Assembly (NCBI RefSeq): GCF_900101995.1
Contig: NZ_FNAS01000007.1
Location: forward strand, 32,371-96,370
Direction: 5' to 3'
Origin: Riemerella columbipharyngis
Lineage (GTDB): Bacteria > Bacteroidota > Bacteroidia > Flavobacteriales > Weeksellaceae
Length of the DNA stretch: 64,000 bases
The notes beneath the pieces are model-generated. The model ran no database searches. It worked only from the letters and a program-made list of their open reading frames with translations, and was not told where the DNA came from. The position numbers and the translations under genes are program-made. Position 1 is the stretch's first letter, and every line of letters begins with the position of its first letter. Shown here piece after piece: positions 56,542 to 64,000 of the stretch.

Positions 56542-59500
56542 ATGTCAAATAAAAATAAAACAAGTAGATTTAGTAAAATCTCTATAGGATTAGCATCCCC
56601 GGAATCTATTCTTCAAGAATCAAGAGGGGAGGTTCTAAAACCTGAAACCATTAACTATAGAACTCACAAGCCTGAAAGAGATGGTCTATTTTGTGAGAAA
56701 ATTTTTGGTCCTGTAAAGGATTATGAATGTGCTTGCGGTAAGTATAAAAGAATTCGTTACAAAGGAATTGTTTGCGACCGCTGTGGGGTAGAAGTTACGG
56801 AGAAAAAAGTTCGTCGTGAGCGTATAGGACATATCAATTTGGTAGTTCCTGTGGCGCACATTTGGTACTTCCGTTCTTTACCGAATAAAATCGGGTACCT
56901 TTTAGGATTGCCTTCCAAAAAATTGGATATGATTATCTACTACGAAAGATATGTCGTAATCCAACAAGGGATAGCAAGAAAAGAAGATGGCTCGGAGTTC
57001 GAAGAAATGGAGTTCTTGACAGAGGAAGAATACTTAGATGTATTGGATAGACTGCCTCAGGAAAACCAATATTTGGACGATAGCGACCCTAATAAGTTTA
57101 TCGCTAAAATGGGTGCCGAGGCGGTAGAAGAACTTTTGAAAAGAATTAACCTTGATGATTTATCTTATGAGCTAAGACACAAAGCACACAACGAAACTTC
57201 TAAACAAAGAAGAACAGAAGCGCTAAAAAGATTATCTGTGGTAGAAGCATTGAGAGATGCCAATACCAGAATGATTAACCGCCCTGAATGGATGGTGATG
57301 CGTGTACTTCCTGTGATACCACCGGAGCTGAGACCTTTGGTGCCATTGGATGGAGGGCGTTTTGCGACTTCGGATCTTAATGACCTTTACCGTAGGGTAA
57401 TCATTAGAAACAACCGTCTGAAAAGATTAATGGAAATCAAAGCACCGGAAGTTATCCTTAGAAATGAAAAGCGTATGCTTCAGGAGTCTGTGGATTCATT
57501 ATTTGATAATACCAGAAAATCATCTGCCGTAAAATCAGAGTCCAACCGTCCGCTTAAATCGCTTTCAGATTCATTAAAAGGTAAGCAAGGGCGTTTCCGT
57601 CAGAACCTCTTAGGTAAAAGGGTAGACTACTCTGCGCGTTCTGTAATCGTGGTAGGTCCTACGCTTAAACTTCACGAATGCGGTATTCCTAAGGATATGG
57701 CTGCAGAGCTTTACAAACCTTTTATCATCAGAAAATTGATAGAGAGAGGTATTGTGAAAACAGTGAAATCTGCGAAGAGAATTATCGATAGAAAAGAACC
57801 TGTGGTTTACGATATTTTGGAAAATGTAATGAAAGGACACCCGGTTCTTCTCAATAGGGCACCTACGCTTCACCGTTTGGGTATCCAAGCATTCCAGCCA
57901 AAAATGATTGAGGGTAAGGCGATTCAGCTGCACCCATTGGTAACTACAGCCTTCAATGCCGACTTTGACGGGGACCAGATGGCGGTACACTTACCATTAG
58001 GACCAGAGGCGATTCTTGAAGCTCAATTGTTGATGTTAGGTTCTCAGAATGTCCTTAACCCTGCCAATGGTTCCCCTATCACGGTGCCATCTCAGGATAT
58101 GGTACTTGGGCTTTATTTTATGACTAAAGAGGCTCATTCTACACCGGAGCACAAAGTAAAAGGTGAAGGATTGGTATTCTACTCGCCGGAAGAGGCAGAA
58201 ATAGCTTACAGCGAGGGAAAAGCTTCTCTTAATGCTAAAGTAAAATGTAAACTTCCTGTGAAAAACGAACAGGGAGAACTCGAAATAAAACTTATAGAAA
58301 CTACTGTGGGTAGAATTTTGTTCAATCAGATTGTACCTAAATCCGTGGGCTATATTAATGAGCTTTTGACTAAGAAGTCCCTAAGAAATGTCATAGGTAA
58401 GATTCTTAGCGAAACAGATTTCCCTACGACAGTAGATTTCTTAGATAAAATGAAAGACTTAGGATATAGAAACGCCTTCAAAGGTGGATTATCCTTTAGC
58501 TTAGCCGATATTGTGGTGCCGGAAGAAAAGAAAAAAATGATTTCTTCTGCCGTGGAAAGTGTAGATGATATTAAGGCTAACTATAATATGGGGCTTATCA
58601 CGGATACGGAGCGTTATAACCAGGTGATTGATGTTTGGACAAATACTAATGCAAACCTCACCGAGATGATTATGCAAAGAATGAAAACCGACCAAGGCGG
58701 ATTCAACTCTGTTTATATGATGTTGGATTCCGGTGCGAGGGGTTCTAAAGAGCAGATTCGTCAGTTATCCGGTATGCGTGGTCTGATGGCGAAACCTCAA
58801 AAAGCAGGTTCCGTAGGTGCGGAGATTATCGAAAACCCTATTGTGGCAAACTTTAAGGAAGGTCTGTCTATCTTGGAGTACTTTATCTCTACGCACGGTG
58901 CGCGTAAAGGTCTTGCGGATACAGCTCTTAAAACCGCCGATGCCGGATACCTTACAAGGAGACTTGTGGATGTGGCACAAGATGTCATCATTACAGAAGA
59001 CGATTGCGGTACATTGAGAGGGGTAGAGGTAACACCGCTTAAGAAAAATGATGAAATCGTGGAGAGGATATCCGAAAGAATACTTGGTAGGGTAGCCTTG
59101 AACGATATTTATCATCCTGAAACTGATGAGCTAATGGTAGAAGCAGATCAGTTAATCAACGAAGAATTGGCTAAGAAAATAGAGGATGCAGGAATAGAAG
59201 CCGTAGAAGTGCGTTCACCACTAAGCTGTGAAGCTAAGAGAGGTATTTGTGCGAAATGCTACGGAAGAAACCTTGCGACAGGTAAGATGATTCATATGGG
59301 AGAAGCCGTAGGGGTAATTGCTGCACAGTCTATTGGTGAGCCGGGAACACAGCTTACACTGAGAACCTTCCACCAAGGGGGTACGGCAGGAAATGTATCC
59401 GAAGATCCGTCTATCAAAGCAAGGAGAGATGGTATCGTAGAGATGGACGAAATTAGAACCGTTCTCTCTGAAGACGAAGAAGGAAACAAAGCTGAGATTG

Positions 59501-60810
59501 TGGTATCCCGTTCTACAGAATTCCGTTTGGTAGCAGACAATGCAGCCAGAACGGTTATTATGGCGGCACAGGTGCCTTATGGTTCCAGTATTTTTGTGAA
59601 GCCGGGAGACAAAGTGAAAAAAGGAGACCTCATTGCGAAATGGGATCCTTATAACGCGGTAATCATCGCAGAGACTTCAGGTAAAGTAGAGTACGAGGAT
59701 ATTATTCAAGGGGTTTCTTTCCAATTGGAAATAGACGAGCAAACCGGTTTCGAAGAAAAAGTAATCTCTGAGTCCAGAAATAAAAAAGCCGTTCCTACAC
59801 TTAGAGTAGTGGATAATAAGGGTAATGAACAAAAATCTTATAACCTACCGGTAGGAGCCCATTTGATGGTTAATGACGGAGAGAAAATCAAAGCCGGTAA
59901 AGTCTTGATAAAAATCCCAAGAAAGTCTGCAAAAGCAGGGGATATCACGGGAGGTCTTCCAAGGGTAACCGAGCTTTTCGAAGCAAGAAACCCATCTAAC
60001 CCGGCTGTGGTAACGGAAATAGACGGGGTGGTATCTTACGGAAAAATCAAGAGAGGAAACAGAGAGCTTATCGTGGAGTCTAAAACAGGAGAAATCAAAA
60101 AGTATTTGGTGAAATTATCCAATCAGATTCTTGTTCAGGAAAACGATTTCGTGAAAGCCGGTTCGCCACTCTCAGATGGTTCTGTAACGCCTAACGATAT
60201 CTTGGCAATTAAAGGTCCTACTGCGGTTCAGGAATATTTGGTAAATGAGATACAAGAGGTTTATCGTTTACAAGGTGTGAAGATAGATGATAAGCACTTT
60301 GAAATCATTGTACGCCAGATGATGACCAAAGTAGAAATCGTGGACGGTGGTGATACGCATTTCCTTGAAGGAAGCTTGGAACACAAACAAGACTTTATAG
60401 CAGAAAACGAAAGAGTTTTCGGTATGAAAGTGGTAACTGATCCGGGAGATTCCAAAGAGCTTAAAGCCGGACAAATGATTACAGCAAGACAGCTTAGAGA
60501 CGAGAATCTTAAGTTGAGACGTGAAGACTTGAAACTTGTAGAAGTGAGAGAAGCTCTTACGGCTACGGCTCATCCTGTTCTTCAGGGTATTACCAGAGCG
60601 GCACTTCAGACGAAATCATTTATGTCTGCAGCGTCTTTCCAAGAAACAACTAAGGTGCTTAACGAAGCGGCTGTATCCGGTAAAGTAGATGAGCTGAATG
60701 GTCTTAAAGAAAATGTAATCGTAGGACACAGAATTCCTGCCGGTACAGGACTTAAAGACTATCAACATTATATCGTAGGTTCAAATAAGGAGTTTGAAGA
60801 TATGAAATAA
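56542..60810 (+). CDS. rpoC: RNA polymerase beta' subunit
   Basis: The 1422-residue protein has the N-terminal zinc site (C63, C65, C78, C81), the catalytic Mg motif NAD474FD476GD478QMAVH, the trigger-loop region around [16 protein letters not shown] and the second zinc site ([13 protein letters not shown]). It is co-transcribed with rpoB across an 85-bp spacer. Confidence 0.98.
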   Translation: MSNKNKTSRFSKISIGLASPESILQESRGEVLKPETINYRTHKPERDGLFCEKIFGPVKDYECACGKYKRIRYKGIVCDRCGVEVTEKKVRRERIGHINLVVPVAHIWYFRSLPNKIGYLLGLPSKKLDMIIYYERYVVIQQGIARKEDGSEFEEMEFLTEEEYLDVLDRLPQENQYLDDSDPNKFIAKMGAEAVEELLKRINLDDLSYELRHKAHNETSKQRRTEALKRLSVVEALRDANTRMINRPEWMVMRVLPVIPPELRPLVPLDGGRFATSDLNDLYRRVIIRNNRLKRLMEIKAPEVILRNEKRMLQESVDSLFDNTRKSSAVKSESNRPLKSLSDSLKGKQGRFRQNLLGKRVDYSARSVIVVGPTLKLHECGIPKDMAAELYKPFIIRKLIERGIVKTVKSAKRIIDRKEPVVYDILENVMKGHPVLLNRAPTLHRLGIQAFQPKMIEGKAIQLHPLVTTAFNADFDGDQMAVHLPLGPEAILEAQLLMLGSQNVLNPANGSPITVPSQDMVLGLYFMTKEAHSTPEHKVKGEGLVFYSPEEAEIAYSEGKASLNAKVKCKLPVKNEQGELEIKLIETTVGRILFNQIVPKSVGYINELLTKKSLRNVIGKILSETDFPTTVDFLDKMKDLGYRNAFKGGLSFSLADIVVPEEKKKMISSAVESVDDIKANYNMGLITDTERYNQVIDVWTNTNANLTEMIMQRMKTDQGGFNSVYMMLDSGARGSKEQIRQLSGMRGLMAKPQKAGSVGAEIIENPIVANFKEGLSILEYFISTHGARKGLADTALKTADAGYLTRRLVDVAQDVIITEDDCGTLRGVEVTPLKKNDEIVERISERILGRVALNDIYHPETDELMVEADQLINEELAKKIEDAGIEAVEVRSPLSCEAKRGICAKCYGRNLATGKMIHMGEAVGVIAAQSIGEPGTQLTLRTFHQGGTAGNVSEDPSIKARRDGIVEMDEIRTVLSEDEEGNKAEIVVSRSTEFRLVADNAARTVIMAAQVPYGSSIFVKPGDKVKKGDLIAKWDPYNAVIIAETSGKVEYEDIIQGVSFQLEIDEQTGFEEKVISESRNKKAVPTLRVVDNKGNEQKSYNLPVGAHLMVNDGEKIKAGKVLIKIPRKSAKAGDITGGLPRVTELFEARNPSNPAVVTEIDGVVSYGKIKRGNRELIVESKTGEIKKYLVKLSNQILVQENDFVKAGSPLSDGSVTPNDILAIKGPTAVQEYLVNEIQEVYRLQGVKIDDKHFEIIVRQMMTKVEIVDGGDTHFLEGSLEHKQDFIAENERVFGMKVVTDPGDSKELKAGQMITARQLRDENLKLRREDLKLVEVREALTATAHPVLQGITRAALQTKSFMSAASFQETTKVLNEAAVSGKVDELNGLKENVIVGHRIPAGTGLKDYQHYIVGSNKEFEDMK

Positions 60811-60899
60811 TTAGAATAAATATTAAAAAATGTTTGAAAGGTTCGAGATTGTTTCTTATCTTTAACCTTTCAAACTTTAACACAAAAAATAAAAAGATT

Positions 60900-61211
60900 A
60901 TGGACAACAATCAAAACCAAGATCCAAACAACATCAACATTGAATTGAACGAAGTAGTAGCGGCAGGCGTTTATGCTAACTTAGCATTGGTAAACCACTC
61001 TCCGTCTGAGTTCGTATTAGATTTTATCCAGCTAATGCCAGGGGTGCAACAAGCGAAAGTGAGATCAAGAGTTATTTTGGCACCTCTTCACGCTAAAAGA
61101 ATTCTTAATGCACTTCAGCAAAATGTAGCAAGCTACGAGCAGCAATTTGGTGAAATCAAGGAAGTAGAACCATTCGTTTTAGGTGGAGGCAATAATACGC
61201 CGCAAGCTTAA
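60900..61211 (+). CDS. DUF3467 protein
   Basis: From ATG 60900 the protein has 103 residues, starting with an Asn/Gln-rich tail (MDNNQNQDPNN) followed by a compact domain with VAAGVYANLALVNHSPSEFV and SRVILAPLHAKRIL, typical of DUF3467. The family often follows rpoC in Bacteroidota. The function is unknown. A longer reading from 60834 starts within the leader. Confidence 0.85.
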   Translation: MDNNQNQDPNNINIELNEVVAAGVYANLALVNHSPSEFVLDFIQLMPGVQQAKVRSRVILAPLHAKRILNALQQNVASYEQQFGEIKEVEPFVLGGGNNTPQA

Positions 61212-61230
61212 TTTATTTCTTAGAAATTAT

Positions 61231-61263
61231 AAACTCCTGCATCATTCGTTGTAGGAGTTTTTT
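61231..61263 (+). terminator. Terminator after the rpoBC-DUF3467 operon
   Basis: AAACTCCTGCA and TGTAGGAGTTT form a stem with one mismatch or wobble, followed by TTT. Confidence 0.85.
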
Positions 61264-61298
61264 CATTTATTAACCCTTTGGTCAAGATTATTTAGATT

Positions 61299-63173
61299 AT
61301 GAATTATATTAGTGCAGAGCAATTGACAAAATCTTATGGTGTTAAATTTTTATTCAAGGATATTTCGTTTAATATCAATGAGGGGGACAAAATCGCTCTC
61401 GTAGCTAAAAATGGCAGTGGGAAGTCTACTTTGCTGAAAATTATTCTCGGTAGAGAAATTGCGGATGGTGGAGAGGTAATTGTAAATAAGGATATTCAAG
61501 TGGTGTTGTTCGACCAAGAAATTAGCTTTGACGGAGAGGATAGCATAGAGGAATTTATGATGAAGCTGGATTCTGCCCCCATCAATGCATTAAGAAATTA
61601 CCATCAATCTTTGTATTCTACAGATACGAAATTTATAGAAGAAGCTTTGGCTGAAATGGAAATTTATAAGGCTTGGGATTTGGAAAACGAAATGAAGCAG
61701 ATTCTTTCTCAACTTAAAATCAATGACTTGTCGGTGAAAATGGGAATGCTGTCCGGAGGGCAAATCAAGCGTGTAGCTCTGGCAAAACTGCTTACGGAAA
61801 CTCGGGCGGAACACCGCCATACACTTCTGATAATGGACGAACCTACGAACCATCTGGATGTGGAAATGGTAGAATGGTTGGAAAATTATTTGTCCAAAGA
61901 AAAAATAACGCTTTTACTTGTTACCCACGACCGTTACTTCTTGGACAGCGTGTGTGATATAATCTGGGAGCTGGAAGACCAAAAACTCTATGTCCATAAT
62001 GGCAGCTATGCAACTTATCTTGAGAACAAAATGATTCGAGAGGAGAATCTAAGTGCGACAATAGATAAAGCGAATAACCTCTACCGTAAGGAATTGGAAT
62101 GGATGAGAAGGCAGCCAAAGGCAAGAACTACAAAATCAAAAAGCAGAATAGAGGCTTTTTATGAAACAGAAAAGGTGGCAAAAACCAATACTTCCAAAGA
62201 GTCTTTGGAGCTGAATTTTGAAATGAAAAGGCTTGGTAAGAAAATTTTAGAGCTTAGAGATATCTCTAAAAAATATGGAAATACCATTATTCTTGATGAT
62301 TTTTCTTATCAGTTTCAGAGAGGGGAAAAGGTAGGGATAATAGGGAAGAATGGGGTAGGGAAATCTACATTACTCAATATTATCCAAGGTTTGGAAAATT
62401 ACGACAAAGGCGAGATAGAGACAGGGGAGACGATTCGTTTCGGTTATTTTTCACAAAAGGGACTTCAGTATAAAGAAGATGAGCGGGTGATAGATTTCAT
62501 CAGAGAAATATCGGATAATTTTCCTTTGGCTAATGGTAAAACTATTTCTGCATCGCAGTTTCTGAGGCTGTTTTTATTTGATGACCAAACCCAATATTCG
62601 CTCATATCTAAGCTTTCTGGTGGGGAAAAGCGTAGGCTACACCTAATGTATGTCCTTTATCAAAATCCTAATTTTCTCATTTTTGATGAACCTACCAATG
62701 ATTTGGATTTACCTACGCTTACCATATTAGAAAACTTTTTGGCTCAGTTTCAGGGGACGGTGGCTATTGTTTCCCACGATCGTTATTTTATGGACAGAAT
62801 TGTTTCTCATGTTTTAGCTTTTGAGGGTAATGGCAAGGTAAAAGATTTTACAGGAAATTTCTCTGAGTATAGGCAATATAAAAGCCAACAGGAAAAAGCT
62901 GGGATTTCGGAAACGGAAAAAATAGCGGAGGAAAAACCACAAACTCAGAAGTCCAAAAAAAGACTTTCGTATAAGGAGCAAAGGGAATTGGAGCAAATAG
63001 ACAAGAGGCTTCCAGAGAAGGAAGCACAGCGGCAAATAGTGATGGAACAGCTTAACAATGAAACCGATTATGAGAAAATCACTTTGTTGTCCGAAAAATT
63101 AGAAGCTCTTACTTCCGAAATAGAAATGATGGAAATACGCTGGCTGGAGCTGCAAGCTGTGTTAGAAGATTGA
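61299..63173 (+). CDS. ABC-F family ATPase
   Basis: The 624-residue protein has two ABC domains without membrane helices: Walker A KNGSGKST (37-44) and GKNGVGKST, two LSGG signatures (LSGGQIKRVALAK; LSGGEKRRLHLM), and Walker B MDEPTNHLD and FDEPTNDLD, plus a C-terminal coiled coil (about 560-624). This is the Uup/ABC-F architecture; relatives act on ribosomes (translation rescue, antibiotic protection) or DNA. The subgroup cannot be fixed by eye, though the C-terminal coiled coil favours Uup-like. Confidence 0.9.
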   Translation: MNYISAEQLTKSYGVKFLFKDISFNINEGDKIALVAKNGSGKSTLLKIILGREIADGGEVIVNKDIQVVLFDQEISFDGEDSIEEFMMKLDSAPINALRNYHQSLYSTDTKFIEEALAEMEIYKAWDLENEMKQILSQLKINDLSVKMGMLSGGQIKRVALAKLLTETRAEHRHTLLIMDEPTNHLDVEMVEWLENYLSKEKITLLLVTHDRYFLDSVCDIIWELEDQKLYVHNGSYATYLENKMIREENLSATIDKANNLYRKELEWMRRQPKARTTKSKSRIEAFYETEKVAKTNTSKESLELNFEMKRLGKKILELRDISKKYGNTIILDDFSYQFQRGEKVGIIGKNGVGKSTLLNIIQGLENYDKGEIETGETIRFGYFSQKGLQYKEDERVIDFIREISDNFPLANGKTISASQFLRLFLFDDQTQYSLISKLSGGEKRRLHLMYVLYQNPNFLIFDEPTNDLDLPTLTILENFLAQFQGTVAIVSHDRYFMDRIVSHVLAFEGNGKVKDFTGNFSEYRQYKSQQEKAGISETEKIAEEKPQTQKSKKRLSYKEQRELEQIDKRLPEKEAQRQIVMEQLNNETDYEKITLLSEKLEALTSEIEMMEIRWLELQAVLED

Positions 63174-63198
63174 TTGACAAGAGTATATCCATAAAGTA

Positions 63199-63227
63199 AT
63201 TAGCCACTACAATTTGCAGTGGCTAAT
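63199..63227 (+). terminator. Terminator-like hairpin after the ABC-F gene
   Basis: ATTAGCCACT and AGTGGCTAAT form a perfect 10-bp stem around ACAATTTGC, 26 bp after the stop. The downstream stretch is A/T mixed rather than a clean T run. Confidence 0.65.
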
Positions 63228-63363
63228 TAAAATATATTTATCAATTATTACTTCACTTATTCAAAAATAATGTCACTTGATTATCAATAATTTAAATGTA
63301 TAGTGATACAAAAATGAGATAATTTTAAATTTTGTAATAAATGATAATTTAGCACAATGCTAT

Positions 63364-63393
63364 AAAAAAGAGACCAAACATTGGTCTCTTTTT
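63364..63393 (-). terminator. Terminator of the hsdS gene
   Basis: AAAAAAGAGACCAA and TTGGTCTCTTTTTT form a long perfect stem, directly adjoining the hsdS stop codon; the T run on the minus strand fits termination of hsdS. Confidence 0.85.
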
Positions 63394-64000
63394 TATTCTA
63401 CTTCTATTTGCCCGTTCATAAGCATTGGTAATAGGGTATCGCGGAGGGCTTGTAAGTGATAGATTTCATTTCTATTTATTTTCATTTTTTTATAAAGTAT
63501 TTTGACACTTCCAACAAATTTTTCAGCAATTCTATCATTTGGAAGTAAGATTTTTTGTTCTTTCAAAAATTTAAAATGACGAGCATAACCATAATTTGAT
63601 AAGTCTATTTTTAATAAAGAATGATATAATAAGTATTGAGGCATTTTCTTATTATTACTAAATAAGATTTGGGTACCATCAGCACCTCTTGCGAAATCAA
63701 AATCTACTAATTTTAGAATTCTCGTATGGTCTCCAAAAATGATAGCTGGAATATCAGAAGATTCAATAAGACTTTCTATTTTATTTGTATACCCACAAAT
63801 AAAATCTATACTTTGGTCTATAATCGGTATCTTTCCAAATAATAAATAATCTTTAGCATTAATTTTTATAGTAGGTTTGTTCTTTTTCAATATTTCTCCC
63901 ACAGACTTCACCTCCCACTCCGCAGGGATTTCTCGTTTTAGGATTTCATTATAAACCATTTTTCCTCCACTGGATTTATAGGGTTTTCCATTTTCATCAG
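63393..64000 (-). CDS. hsdS: Type I restriction-modification specificity subunit, partial
   Basis: The minus-strand frame enters from the right edge (DENGKPYKSSGGKM, a typical HsdS central-region motif), continues through REIPAEWEVKSVGEILKK, a target recognition domain, and ends with the conserved coiled-coil helix HLQALRDTLLPMLMNGQIEVE. This is the C-terminal 202 residues. HsdS sets the DNA target of the type I methyltransferase/nuclease. The N-terminal half, and probably hsdM and hsdR, lie outside the window. Confidence 0.9.
   Translation of the reverse strand, partial: DENGKPYKSSGGKMVYNEILKREIPAEWEVKSVGEILKKNKPTIKINAKDYLLFGKIPIIDQSIDFICGYTNKIESLIESSDIPAIIFGDHTRILKLVDFDFARGADGTQILFSNNKKMPQYLLYHSLLKIDLSNYGYARHFKFLKEQKILLPNDRIAEKFVGSVKILYKKMKINRNEIYHLQALRDTLLPMLMNGQIEVE

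Overview
The window comes from a low-GC member of the Bacteroidota, most likely the Flavobacteriales family Weeksellaceae (Riemerella/Chryseobacterium-like). The evidence is two SusC/SusD pairs, a Bacteroidota 'putative porin', BshC of bacillithiol synthesis, the order rpmB-rpmG-DUF4295(bL38)-ftsY, a clade II (Sec-type) nitrous oxide reductase cluster, near absence of Shine-Dalgarno sequences, and many TAnnTTTG-type -7 promoter elements. The genus call is inference.

Layout. 1-1288: an acyl-CoA synthetase cut by the left edge. 1.6-4.5 kb: a TonB-dependent receptor with a Cys/Met motif in its plug, followed by a thioredoxin-like protein. 4.5-6.7 kb: a minus-strand operon (Rieske-like lipoprotein, TatD, TcdA, RnpA). 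6.8-10.8 kb: housekeeping genes greA, a HIT protein, clpX, rpmB-rpmG-DUF4295 and ftsY, then a dead GlsB/YeaQ-type gene. 11-18.5 kb: dipeptidyl peptidase IV, kdsA, another TonB receptor and a fused 2-oxoacid dehydrogenase E1. 18.7-29.5 kb: two SusC/SusD pairs (the second SusC carries an in-frame stop and lies behind a 22-base T tract) and a porin whose start codon sits inside a perfect hairpin. 29.5-35.3 kb: bshC, a LysM protein, fabD and, convergent, glyA. 35.5-38.2 kb: an accessory patch with diverged direct repeats, a membrane protein/HTH pair and an orphan 253-residue protein.

38.3-47.4 kb is a complete clade II nos locus: a Crp-family regulator, a polytopic membrane protein, two lipoprotein c-type cytochromes, NosZ, a membrane protein, NosL, NosD, NosF and NosY. 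A perfect TATGAC-N4-GTCATA palindrome lies midway between the two divergent cytochrome promoters and is a good candidate operator for the Crp-type regulator. No nitrite or nitric oxide reductase is visible, so the window shows only the last step of denitrification.

47.5-61.2 kb carries rplK-rplA-rplJ-rplL and rpoB-rpoC. A decayed glycosyltransferase lies upstream. A decayed metallophosphoesterase and a degenerate receiver-like gene separate rplL from rpoB. A DUF3467 protein and an ABC-F ATPase follow. The right edge enters a type I restriction specificity subunit (hsdS).

At least four genes carry nonsense, frameshift or start-codon lesions and a fifth looks degenerate, which suggests continuing gene loss. 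No tRNA, rRNA, CRISPR array or intact insertion sequence was recognised.
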